64,000 nucleotides of DNA, from positions 44,342,118 through 44,406,117 of the forward strand of contig CM050653.1 of the NCBI GenBank assembly GCA_027574665.1, in the 5' to 3' direction. A program made the translations under genes and the position numbers. Of the stretch, positions 37,656 to 50,530 are shown in pieces (position 1 is the first letter of the stretch; every line of letters starts with the position of its first letter). The DNA is from Rhynochetos jubatus (taxonomy: Eukaryota > Chordata > Aves > Eurypygiformes > Rhynochetidae). The notes under the pieces were generated by a model that saw only the letters and a list, made by a program, of their open reading frames with translations, was not told where the DNA came from and did no database searches.

Positions 37656-40524
37656 GTATGCACTGTGCAATTTGTATATAGTATGGACCTGATAAATGAT
37701 ATAAGTTGATCTTCAAATGTAATCCCAAACAGAAATCTGTGTAATTTAGAGAGAAAGTTGCAAATTTTTTATATCCTTGGTGAGGGGTGGAAAAGATTTA
37801 ACTGGTAAATTTGTGTATATGCTTTTAGCTGATAACCTTTTGGAAACTTCTAAAATTTTAATCTGCCAGAGCTATTCTATTTGGAAGTTGACAGAATGCA
37901 AGATGCAAAATACTCTTTCCTGTGACCCTACAATTTAATATATGGTTATTAACTCTGTGTTCAGCATATTTTTTTCTTCGATTTACAGTGATGTATTATT
38001 TTGTACTTGCATATTTGTCTTAGAAAACTGTTGGGTTTTGTTTCATATCTGATTTAGGAGATAGGAAAAAGTCACAAAAAGTGCTTGCTTATCCAGTTTT
38101 CTTGTATTCCAGTGTAATAGGTGTTACAATTTGAATTACTGTTATCTTATAGAAATTACTGGGAGGGGGAAGGAGGGCATTTAAATCTTACTCTTTCATT
38201 GAAATAAGAAGTAAATGGGTTAGATGGTCTATTACTAGTAATTTAGATTAAATGTACTAGAAAGTAATCATGCTTCAGATACAGTGTCCATAAGCACAAT
38301 AGCATGCGATTCTTTAAAACTGTCCTTTTATTTATTCACCTTTCCCAGGAGGGTCAGGCAGGATGAACTATCTGTGAGTCAGTAAATGCACTGGAAAGGG
38401 TTAGTTCAGTGATAGTGCCTCTCTATTAACATAGCTGGATTTAAATCTATTAAATTCCACAGCCTGCATAAAAGCATTTCATGGTAACTGGGCAGTCGGC
38501 CATGGATTTGTTTTGAAATCCAGTTAGTTCTGCAGTCACTAAGGGCACAAAGGTCCACAGCTAAGATTTTGTATGTGTATTCTTCAGCAATTGGTTAGCA
38601 GAGTGAAGATAACCTAGTCCGTTGGGACAACTTCAAGGCCCATGAAACTTATGGTTAAAGGCCAAGCCATTTCTTTGGGCTGCACAAGTTGTTGCTCTCA
38701 TTACGTCTTTATGAGCAAGGGTTTTGTTCATTACATATGGAAATTAGTATTGTCTCCCTCTATCCTGTAAAAATAACAATAATTGCAAATAGCTGTATAA
38801 TGATGGGATGTTAATAAATGAATAGAGAAATAATTTTATGATTGATTGCAGAAGATTAATCAAATACGACTTGTTGGCACTGAAGTAAAAAAAAAAAATC
38901 AGATGATCTCTGTAGTCTTTTCGCTGTGTGACTGAGGTGTGAAAAGTAACCAAATCTAAAGGTCACTAAGTGAAAAGAAAAATCCCCTTTGGGAGCACTA
39001 AAGAGAGAAACCTGGAAGTAATACATTCTTTGCTCACTTCTCTTGAAATATTTTCTGAGTCAATTAGCTGGGCAACTTGTGCTGCCCCAATTCCGGTGTC
39101 GTGTGATGTTCTGTTGTACTCTGTTTTCTGTGTGCAGTTCGTCAACATTTCTGGAAAGCACAAAAATGGAAACACTCAGATAAGCACTCAAATCCATTGT
39201 CACAACTTAGATTAATTACATTCACTTATAAAATGTAGCCTTGAATTAACAGCCAGGCTTTATTTGGGTTATTAAATCAGAGGTTTTCTTATAAAACACT
39301 TTAAAGTTTTAAAAATTTTTTTTAAATGATGTGCAAGCTTGATGACTAATTAAGGTCCCACTGGCAATACTATGGACAAGAGAAGAGAAGAGAGATTTTC
39401 CTTTCATTTCCATGCACAGAGAAAATTGCATATGTGCCCAATTGCTACGTAGGTAATTGGGGATCAATTGTTTACACACACAGGCACACACAGTGCTGCC
39501 TCTCTGTGCCATGTGCCCACTGCAAGTGTGTGACGTGAACATCTCATGCTGCTAATTTTCTCTTGGCATAGAACCACTCTGATCTCGCCACATCCAATGA
39601 TATTTCAAAGGGATGAAGGGGTTTGCTTGGTGCTGTTTCATTTATCATAACTGATTATTTCATCTCTTCATTTTCACTTGGAACAGTGAACGTTTTTCCC
39701 AATTTTATTTTTATATACAAGGATTTCAGAGCACATTCTCCTTTCTCTTCTCTATTTTGTTCTCATTCTGTCTCGCTCATCTCAGACCGGTTTTACTGGC
39801 AGCCTGCTGCAGTATAGTGAGGCTGCACTGTGGGTTTCCAGCTGATGCTAGCTGAAGTCATTGAGAAGTTGCATCTTTCTGAGGCTGTCACATAGCTGTC
39901 TGTGCTGCTGTGTGGACTGTGGGCTTTTGCTTCTGGATGAGCTCCCTGTGTGCATTGCTGCTGGTGGCCACATGGACATCTCTGCTACTTGGTGTCAGTG
40001 TGTGAGAGCTTACTCTACCAAAAGGTTTTGGCAATCCTTTCACTCATCAGATTCTATGAATGTGTTGATGTTGTTTGGGCGTGACAGTTACTTGGGGAAG
40101 AATAAAATAATAGTATCTTTCCTTCTCAAATGCTTTTTTAAACTAATACCATCTTCATAAACTCTATTTTAGTTGTTAACTTGAAAACATTCAAACAAAT
40201 ATCAGTAAGATGTAGCGAAGCAGATAAACAATAAAACCTAACCGTTTTCTTGGGTAATACAAGGTGAGACCTTCATTCCAGTTCAAACTTCAAGCTCTGT
40301 GAAGAAGGCTGCACTTGCAATCATGCTCAGGTGACCTGGGAGTCTTTATTTTAAGCAAGAGCTGCAGATTTCAGTAATCTTAAGAAAACATGATGAAAAA
40401 TAGATTTTAAGTAAATATTAAATATTGCAACACTTGTGATGGAGTCAGAATTTTCATCATTCACAGCAGTTCCGCTTTCCCTGGATAGACAGATTCATGT
40501 CTACTCTATATTTCTTGTAGAATG

Positions 40525-40621
40525 TGGGGTTTTTTTGTTTGTTTGGTTGGTTTTTTTTTTTTTTATTTCTGGCTGTGGGTGGTGTTGGTGGTTTTTTTTT
40601 GGTTTTTTTTTTTTTTTTTTA
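40525..40621. repeat. T/G-rich low-complexity tract
   Basis: About 95 bp of T runs broken by GG or GTTTG words (GTTTGTTTGGTTGG and GGTGGTGTTGGTGG). Non-coding. Confidence 0.9.
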
Positions 40622-42825
40622 GTCTGAGTCAATTGAATACAATAAAAAGGGTTGGGGATTCTTTGATTTATTTTTAGGCAGATACAGTTAGTTTTATTTT
40701 ACGCCCAACTTGGTGCTTTCCTTTTTTTCTTAGCATTGTTGAAGCACATTGATTATTTCAGGTTTGAATCTGACCATTTAAGCTTGTAGTTGAACAGGGA
40801 GTAGCCAAAGTCACTTGAGACTTTACTTTTCCTTATGGTCTTTTCTTTCAGCCCACTGGGCTTTGGGATGAATTATTACTTCACTGGGTGACAGTCAGAG
40901 GGTAATCACATGAAGAGACTGCTTGAGCTTTCTCTGTCATGAACATCGTAGTTTCAAGCTGAGTGACACTTAAGACATATTTTGAACTTCCAGTAACAGA
41001 AAATGGTAGGTACATACATTAATAATTACGCTGGTGATAAACAGGTATATAAGAACGTAGAGAAGTACTACTATAATTTCTGTAGGGAGACTTAGGAGAT
41101 ATATCCTTAGACAGATTTTGTAGTATGAGAAAATACTATTAAAACCTTGATTAGTTGTGGAGTCTGCTGTTACTCCTGTAAACACACAAATAAAGACATA
41201 TTTCTGTTCAGTAGTGTAGCTGTGATGATAACATATGGCCTCCAAGCTCTTAACATTTTTTTCTGGAAACATTTATGCGTCGTTAATACTTACCCTGCTG
41301 GTAGGGAATAAAACAGCATGGAGGAGCATTCCCTTACCCATTGCCTTTTCTCTCTTGTCTCAGCATGTAGGCATGTTGTTGGTTGAGGTGGGATGAAAAG
41401 CAAGCTGGAGCTATTTACAACACCTGTTTCAAATACTGGGCATCCACCCTATTATGGGTTTTTCCTAATTTAAAATGTCACTTGCAATCAGAGGATTTTA
41501 TGATATTCTGATACACAGTAAAGGTATGAGTTTGCAAATTACTTACTTTTCCAAGTGCATGTATCAATATGATTCTTTAGTATCAAATAGGGTCTGCATT
41601 TGGGAATCGTGATGCATGTGAATGCTTGTGTATCTGTACCTAGAGGAAAAGATACATCTTTTCACTTTTCATCTTTGCATGTAAGCAAAGTGCCAGTATT
41701 TAAATATGTGTAATTTTATATCTTGAACCTGCAAATAGTATGCCTTAAAAGAAATATTGTTCCTTGGAAACTCTTTGCTTGCAAAGATAATTAAGGGGAA
41801 AACCCCCCATTACTGTTTCCTGTTTTCTTTTGTGTCCAAACAAGGACTTCTGTACTATTTGATTTCATGGCTGCAGAAACTGTGGAAGGACTTAGATTTG
41901 TTCTCAGATATTCTTACGTGTTTGAGACCCTCTTGTGCTACACTTATCTTCCTTCTGGGGAAGGAATACTTGTGTGGGAGTAGGTGGGGATCCGAGGTGA
42001 GACTGTTGAGGGCAATGATTGCCTGTGCAGGTGCACCTGGGGCCCTGGCACTCACACCAAGAGAGCAGTCAACAATTGAGATCATTCTGCAAACTTTCCC
42101 TCAGTGAAAGATTTCAGTTCTCTCTCTTTTATCCAGGTATTATTTTTCTTATTAAAATATATTAAAAATAAAATAAACATTTGTTTTGGTACTTTGGTAC
42201 TTCAGTTCTCTTGATGTAGCTGATGTTTTATGAAGGTGGGCAGTCTGGATCTAAGGTATGTGACAAAATTTGGTTTTGCAGCATATCATTTGGCAGAATT
42301 GAAATTCTGTTGCAGCAGCTCTATTTTTTTTGTTTAAGTTGTAGGTTTTAATTAAATAAACAAAATGAGAATAAAGCCAGGCATTAATGCTGCTACCTAT
42401 TATGATATTGAATCCTATTTTATGTTCCAAATTAATTTTCAGGCTTTGAGTTGATTTTTTTTTTTTTTTGTTGACAATACCTAAGTGCATCCTAAATATT
42501 GACAGAAGTAAATTTGGAGCTTTGCGGAGAAAATACTTGGGGTTTCTCGCACCTAGAAAGTTTTGGAAACAGTTTGGGAATGCTAGAATAAGCCTGTTAG
42601 CTGGATGCTTCTGTAGAAACAAATGGCGGTTAAAGCTAACAGTGCTGACATTTACATTGTGATCTTTAGGTGTTGGACTTTATAAGACACTGAAAAGACT
42701 GAAGCAATTTATACCGTGCTGCAGTCTGTCCCAGTGCTCTGAAGACTGCATTGCCCTGTGTTGCATTGGTTTTACTTCCAAGCATGGGGTTTAGAAACCT
42801 AGCTTTATTTTTCCAGGAGATAAAT

Positions 42826-42845
42826 GGGGGGGGGGGGAAAAAAAA
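42826..42845. repeat. G12A8 homopolymer junction
   Basis: Twelve G directly followed by eight A. Such runs are prone to slippage and sequencing error, so the exact lengths are uncertain. Confidence 0.85.
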
Positions 42846-45800
42846 GGCAGCAGAGCAGTGAAGGCTGGGTATTAAAGCAAAATCCAGGTCTCAGGGACTG
42901 ACAAGAGAATGATAATGGGAATGACACCTGCCTGTATTTCTCTGAATGAAGTGAATTTCAGAGGGCAGGTTTTGCAAAGAGTTAATGATGTTTTCATCAA
43001 CTTTTTCTCAGCCATGTCATGTACACCTCTTCATTAAATATTTAGGAAGATGTTTTGAGGTTGTTTGGCCCATCAGAAAGAGTACTCTGGGGCTTGTAGG
43101 GGTGTATCCTATAAGCTCCAGCAGCTATACAGACTGGCTGAACTGCTGCAAGTTTAAAAACTTTAGTTTATTAGAGAAGAAAATGAGGCAGTAGAAGGCC
43201 TCATCTACTCCCCACAGGTGTGAAGTTCTCCACTGGCAAGGAGGGAGTGTGTGTGGGAAATTGTACCTTACTTTAAAAAAAAAACAAACTGGCATTAGAG
43301 ATTACGAGGCAGAAGCTCTACAAAGTTCAGATTGCTATCAGGAGGCTTTCTAATTATCTTCTATTCTGCTATTGAAATGTTCTTACAGTAGCTTAAAATA
43401 ACATAAATTAAGGCTCCTGAAAGACAATTAAATGTGTAATAGTCATTGTTTGAACTCCAAAAAACCAGAGGGAGGGTACAGAAAAAGCCTGCTTTTTATA
43501 GCACAGTTGGATACCACTGCTTTACTCCTTTAAGCCTGCCCTGGTCTTTCAATTTGATTGTAGAGTTAAGGTACTTTCACAGCTGTGAAATAATTTTGAG
43601 GTGTATTTATTTAAAATCTTCTCTAAGAAGTAGCCTCCTGAGGTGGAAAACTTGTTTTCTTGAGAGCCCCAATGGGATACCAGTTATCCAGTGTTCCTTG
43701 AGCATCCTTCATCTCAACACAGTGCAGGCTATATAAGAGACTGAAGTCTGTTTAACAGCAAAAAAAAAAACCCCAAAAAGGACACAGTTTTGAATGGGAA
43801 CCACATTTGGGCTACTTTACACAGCAGGGGCAGCTGGTTTAAGGATGCTGAAGTTCACAGGTTTTAACAGGACATCTGGGAGGCACTGCATCAAAGCCAG
43901 GCCAAGTACATTAAGTGTTTGGGGAAGTATCAGTAAGTGTGTAACCTGCTGTGGACCCTCTTAGTGCAACATGTTCTCCGCTCTGCGGCACTAAGTGGAG
44001 ATGTCCTTGTGTTTTATGAGTGCAGATACTGAAATTCTATTTGACTGTTGTGTAATAAAACAACATAGTGGAGAAATCTTACATTTGCTGCTTCCTGTGA
44101 ACTCTATTAATGCCTCCAGTCAATTTGAGTTGCACTATCTCACCAACTGTTACAGTTTGCTTCAGAATTGTTACGTGCAGCACTCCCACTCCACACGTGC
44201 TTTAGGACTGAAACAATTTCCAACCCTGTATCATTTGTAAGACAACTGACTTGTGTTCAATTAGTAATGTTATGTCACAGTTGAATACAAATACAGTGAT
44301 TTTTGTTACAGTAGTAGGTGAATGTTTTGTAGTGAATCTTCTGGGTTTTTTTTATATTTTTGTTATTCAAGGTGGGAAGGATGGTATTACCCAATATCAG
44401 AGTTTAGTCAAGCTATATTTTATGAAAATTCTCATATTAATGCTTTGAGCCATTCAGAAACAAATACACTTATGTCAATATGGAAAAACTGATGAGTAAT
44501 CACGTTTTAATGGGTGTGGGTTTTTCTAGCATAAAGAGGAAAGAAAGAATCGAGAGAAATTGGAAAAGAAAATGTTTTAATGGCACAAGTTTCAATATTG
44601 ATGGTAAATGAAGGAAAAGTTTGAGGACTAATATTTGTTTTCTTGGATAGCTTGGCTCATTAAGTGGGACCTAAATGGATTCCTTTGGATCTCTTTGGCA
44701 GGAGAGATATAGCAGTTGGATAATGGCTAATGTGTTTTTTGTTTTCACCAAATAACTGATGCAGGGGATGATAAAGCTGGTTGAAATATACTTGCTGGCT
44801 GTAGCACAGAAGAATTAATTAAGATTTTTAATTCTCATCTAAGTGAAAATGTATACCTTGGAATTTATAGTATGATTAAAGTTAGCTATAATTTTCTTTG
44901 AAAAATCATATCATTAGAGTATGCTTACTTGGAAGCATTTAAGAAACAAAACCCCAAATGCGTTGTTTAAACTTTTCAGAACAGATAGAATATAAATACT
45001 GCAGAAATAAAGGTTTAAGGTAGATAGACACTGACTTCTCAAGTTTAAATAAAAAAAAAAACAAACCCAGAATCAATTAGGCATACACAATCTAGCCCTG
45101 TGTTGGGATCACTCAGGGTAGAATGTATTTTGTTATTGATGAATCTAACTTGTAAACCAGCTTGAAGTAATTCCCTGTGACTGTGATGACTCTTTAGTTA
45201 TGAGGGCACAGCTAATCAGCTGAAAGCTGTCCTCTTGCTGAGTGCTGCCAAGAAATTGTCTTGATACCAGCAGATGCCTTTTTTTTTCTTTACTTTAAAA
45301 AAACCCAAACAAACATATTTTAAACCACTGAGAACCTTATTTACCATCTTCTGTCATCTGTGGAACAAACGTGGTGTTGGTATGATGGTTCAAGTCACTC
45401 TTTTATGCCAATACCAGTAAAGCAGGGGGCAGCTGTCTGCATGGAATTTTCAATAGCAGGTCATCTTACATTGGTGCTCAAAAAAAAAAAAGACTTCCCT
45501 CACTGATCCTCCATCTAGTTACTACTCTCTTCTGTATCAGTCCTGCTTTGTTAAATATCGCATATATTTTCAAAGATGTATTGTATAATTACCTTGATTA
45601 GATGAGGAAAAAAGTACCTGGAACTAATCAAAGAGCTACAATTCATTGGTTTTAATAATCATTACTTTCCCCCTTGTGAAATACAGGTGCTTGGTTTGAG
45701 TGTGAGGATGGTGGTGCTTATCTTCTATGAGCTTTGATTAATATCTAATTCTTTGCATCATGGAGGTAGCTAATCAAATATTCAATTTACTAATCAGCTT

Positions 45801-48800
45801 CTCAATTTGATTAGTAATATACTAATCACTTAAGAAAATCATATGTGACATATATTTAAGGTTTTTGACTTAGAGTTACAACCATCTTTGAGGGTGGAGA
45901 GGTAGGAGGATCTGCTTTCCACTACCGCTCTGATTTTGTGTTAAATTTGGGGCAGCTGTGGCCTCTCCAAGAGTACCAGAGAGGAGAAACAGCCCAGAAG
46001 CAGATGCTGCAGGACTTGCTGTTACAGGCTGCACTTGAACTAGTGTCCCTGGTGCCTGCTGCTTTTACTAGTCAAGAGTGAAAGTGAGAAAGCAGTGTCC
46101 CCACTACTCAGCTGATCACTTCTGTTCTTGGTCTTGAGATTTCAGTGGGATTTCCCTTTTGTAGATGTGTGTGTTTTGTCTTTTTTTTTTAATGTATCCT
46201 GACTATGGAAAATCTTATTTTTAGTATTTAGTTTTGCTTCATGACAGGTGTTGCTGAGAAGGTGGCAATGTGTGAAATATTGTCACTGGTGGCATAGGGT
46301 TTTTCCTTTGCACTGTTGACAGGCACTGCTACTTGGAGTAATGGGACTGTTTCTCTTGTCTTCACAGGAGATGCCTTTGCTGCCCATCTTGTGTTTCCTT
46401 TTTCTGTTGATTATAAAACACACTCTCCTAATAAAGTTTTCAAAACTTGCTTCCTCTGTTGCTTTTTTCTTTTTACATTTGTCTTTTTCCTGATGAGAAG
46501 TAGGCAGTGTTTGCCACCGCTTTTGTTCTGTGTAAGTTGTTTCATTCGTGTTGGTTCATGTGCATTACTGGGCCTGGACTCTGTTAAAATGGATGGCAAG
46601 AGAAGATGTACTTGTGCCCCTGTAAACATATTAAAAGTTAGAGTTAGCTGCTTATATGCCTCTTTTTTTGTTAGCGATGCTGTCTGTGATGCAAATCTGT
46701 AGGAATATCTCTGCTAGGCCACAATGGCTGAGTTTAAATCCAGATAGGGAAATAAACTAGGGAGTGAGCAATGCTGTCTATACACTTCCCATTTATAATG
46801 TTGTATACATTAATGAAACCAAAGTCAGGTGAGCCATCTACTGAGGACATCAGAGACCAAACTGTGTGCCTTTGTCAGACAACTTGTTAAAATAAAGACT
46901 TTAATGGACTTCAATACATTAATTGCTTTTTGGTTCAACTTTAAAAACATAAAATAGGATTTTAATTATTATTTAATCAATATTTAATTTCCACTTCAAC
47001 AGTTTTGTGCCTTCAGATCTTAGGTGGCTCCATCTCTTCATTTGTCCATTGCCTGGCAATATTTGCAGTGGTAAATGGCTGAATATTGGTCCAAACAAGA
47101 ATAGGGTGTTTTTAGTTGGAGGCTGAAGGTGTAATCAGGATGGCAATGATATCTAGCCCTGTGAATGTGTTCCCTTTATTTGCTTTATATATTTAATATC
47201 AGCAGTAGCAAAAAATGTTCTTCTAGTCTGTATTTGACTAAAAACCAACACTTGCTGACCATATATTTATCAAGATAGTGCAAAGCTTAGGAGATGAATG
47301 ATAAATATTGTGATTATTGTTTTTTGTATTCTGCCATCTAAAAGCCAGTATGAGTTTGGCCTGCAGGTGATGGAAAAATATAATTTTAAAATGTAGGAAC
47401 ATCAGTTCTGAAGTAGTGGTAGTCTTCAGCTGCCTCTGCCTGAAGCAGTTCAAGTTAAATGTTATAGAAGGTTTGCAGACCTTCTCTAGGGAATGGGCAT
47501 GCAGAATACAAGGATACGTTTTAATATTTGATGAACATTGAACAGCCCGCATTTTTTTCCCATCTGCTGATATTATGTGTCTAGATAGAAGGGTGTGTAA
47601 ATTCTACCTTGAACTAAGATTCAAGAAATCTGGGAGTGTTTGTATTTCATTCTCTATTTCAGAATCAGATGACCATCCTAAGTTGAAAATGGCAGAGACA
47701 GAAAGGCGTGACAAAACTATTAATGAAATTTCCAGAAGGAACCTGATCTTGTTCTGTTCTGTAATTGAGGAAGGCTTTGCTAAGAGTGTGTTCATGAACT
47801 TTGATTATTTTTTGCTTTAATGTCCAGAAAAGATTACATTCTTATGTTAGAGCAAAGTTTGGCAGCTTTGTTTCTATAGCAGTTAGGCCAAAAGGCTTTT
47901 GGGATCAGTCTGTGTCAAGACCAACCTGGGGAAAGAAGGGAGAGAGACTGTGGCTAAGCCAAGGCTGCATCAAGGGCTGGCTGAGCGGTGTTTTGCTTGC
48001 GGAAAAAGTATGTTGCCAAGTGCTGAAAGCAACCTCCCCCTTTGCTATGAATCCAGAAGAGGATATTCCTCTGAGAGTATTTGTTTGACTTCCTGAATAT
48101 TGAGTTGGCAGTGTGTTTTGAATGCATTGTTACAATGTTTCCATCTTAAATACCGCAGTTAACAGAGACAAAAAGAGGGGATGGCATCAGAAAAGGCAGA
48201 CAGGAGAGTGTGTGTCTTTGTATATGTCCAATTAGCCTCAGAAACTAATAATTTATGGCTAGATTGTGGCACTGATACTCACAGTTGGAGTAGGATATTG
48301 TGGAAAGATTCTGCCCAAACGGTCGAGGCTGCAGGCACTTTCTCCTTGGAAAGAAAGACGCGGAGAGAATATTCCCGGTGTGATTTGGTAGTGCCTGCAG
48401 TGTGGCAAGCCCCACACCTTGTAACTGCAGTGTCATTAACCATTAAAAACAAACAATCCTGTGTTTTGGTCCTCATATTTCTTCAGCCTATTCTGCCTAT
48501 CAATAGGAGTGTAGGGTGCAGACGTTTCTGGTATCTTTCCAAAGAGCATAACAGCTGGGATTCAGGCTTGTTCAGTGTCTTGTTACTCTTTCATTAGTAT
48601 TTCTGGGGAGAAAAAAAAAAAAGAAGGAATTAAAAATCCCAAAAGCTTTAACACCAGATCTAGGCACACATCACATGGCTCTTTGGCAAGCACTCAGAAG
48701 AGTATTCTGCTCTCTGGCTTTTCCCTCACAGTAAATATGTGCAGTTGCCTACTGGTGCTCAAATGGTGTGTGATAATAAATTTTCCCATAGAATTTGGAA

Positions 48801-50108
48801 TGTCATTGCAGCCTTCTTAATAAGGAGATAGCTTTTAATAATACTAATATGCTCCTGTTTGTCTAGAATAAGAAAGATATTTCCTATGGTGTCATGCTCG
48901 AAGAAATGTGAGACACTAGGTTGTAAATAAATCTGCCTGCTCCTTCTAAAGAACCAGAGACTGTGATAATGGCATTCAAAATGATGCTGACATCAGCCCA
49001 GTGGTTCTTGCCACCACTGAAAGAGCAAATAGTTGCCATTTAATTCTAATGCAGCGAGATAGCCTGGAGCTAAATAATACATTTTTGTTAGTAATTATTT
49101 AGCACAATCCCAAACTGCAAAATAAATTTACATGCAACTTGTCCCTTGTTGAGTATCTTACTTAGAGGGTATATGGGAACACAGTAAAGGAAATGACTCC
49201 AAAAAGATGGTCTGTTTGCATTATTTCAACTGTTAAGATTATCAGCAGCCTTTAAATAAAAATGAAATATAAATAAGTTACTGGTTTTAAACATTAAGGA
49301 CTCCTACATGCAATATTTAACAATATTCCATCAAAGATATTACCTTTTTATGTGAAAAGGAATATATGAATAAGAAATGTCTTTCCTTTGTCCTTAGGTA
49401 TAGAACTCCTGTTTATAGTTGGTTTTATTAATTTTCAAATTATTGAACACAAACAGTGAAGGCAGTGTGAAATTCCTTCTCATTCAGTAAAATGAAAAGC
49501 ATCAATTAATTACTTACAGATCTTTGTTAATTGATCTTTTTAGTAGCTTTAAAACATAGTGCTGGTTGTACTGAAGGTAAAATACAGAGGAGGTTGATTT
49601 GTAGGTGGTGATGTGAACTCTGCTCTTTGTGTTTAGCTGTAATCTTTGAACCTGTGTGCTGGACATGACCTGGGGAGCTCCTAGGGACTGTGAGAAACCC
49701 CGTCCTATTGGGACACCTTCCTTCCTCACCTGTGCCCTTGCTGGTTGGATGACAGCACTCCAGCCACATTACCATCCCATGAAAACATGCTGGAGAGCTG
49801 TATGCAGTGCGGCTCTGGCAAATGCTGAAAATGACTGGGCTGATGAGTAAAGAATAATGTTTATCTTTAACGAAATCCCTGAGTGCAAAGTGCTATTCCT
49901 AATTTACACCAAATTGCTATTTAAAAAAGAAAAAAAAAAACCCAACCCAAAACTTCTACATCTCTGTAGTTTAGTTCCTCCAAGCTAGCACTACTCTCAC
50001 CAGAACTGCAGCGCTGCTCCTGTTGTTCCAATATCACAGTTCTGCGTTGTCAACTAGTGATGCCACAATATGTATTAAACAAGATAGCACAAGGTCACAT
50101 TTTTTGGG

Positions 50109-50530
50109 CATGGCTGACAAGTACCTCTCCTATGAGGGAAGGCTGGGAGAGCTGGGTCTGTTCAGCCTGGAGAAGAGAAGGTTCAAGGGGGATCTTACCA
50201 AAGTGTATAAATACCTAAAGGGTGTAAAGAAGGTGGAGCCAGACTGTTTTCAGTGTTGCTCAGTGACAGGACCAGAGGCAATGGGCACAAACTGAATCAC
50301 AGGAGGTTCCCTTTGAACATCAGAAAACAATTTTTCACTGTGAGGGTGATGGAACACTGCCATAGGTTGCCCAGGTAGGTTGTGGAACTTCCAGCTTTTG
50401 AATATCTCCAAGGATGTTTGGACATGGTCCTGGTCAACTGGATGTAGGTGGCCCTGCTTGAGCAGGGGGATTTGACAAGATGACCTCCATAGCTGCCTTT
50501 CAACCTCAGCCATTCTGGGATTATGCAAAA
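50109..50530 (+). mobile_element. CR1 LINE fragment, 3' end
   Basis: The stretch begins in the last coding part of a CR1 reverse transcriptase (GGAAGGCTGGGAGAGCTGGG, then TTCAGCCTGGAGAAGAGAAG) and runs through the CR1 tail to AGCCATTCTGGGATTATGC. The first 90-codon open frame (50023-50295) contains the residues [18 protein letters not shown], typical of CR1 at this point. Stops and indels follow. It is a 5'-truncated, dead copy in + orientation, of a different and more diverged subfamily than the one at 24 kb. Confidence 0.85.

Larger units (their letters stand above)
37661..50108. other. Long AT-rich stretch, no gene or repeat family recognised
   Basis: About 12.4 kb with no supported gene. 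Notable low-complexity tracts are an A-run at 38886-38898, a T/G-rich block at 40525-40621, a T-run at 42458-42470, a G12A8 run at 42826-42845 and an A-rich run at 49922-49942. Open frames of up to 138 codons (48181-48597) occur, but several begin at non-ATG codons and none resembles a known family. Small exons cannot be excluded by eye. Confidence 0.45.

Noticed and set aside
46316..46702. 128-codon + strand open frame
   Set aside because: It is made largely of T-rich codons giving Phe/Leu/Cys runs. No ATG start was confirmed and nothing resembles a family.
48181..48597. 138-codon + strand open frame beginning with ATG
   Set aside because: Length is within chance for 64 kb; two minus-strand frames overlap it, and no domain or homology was recognised.
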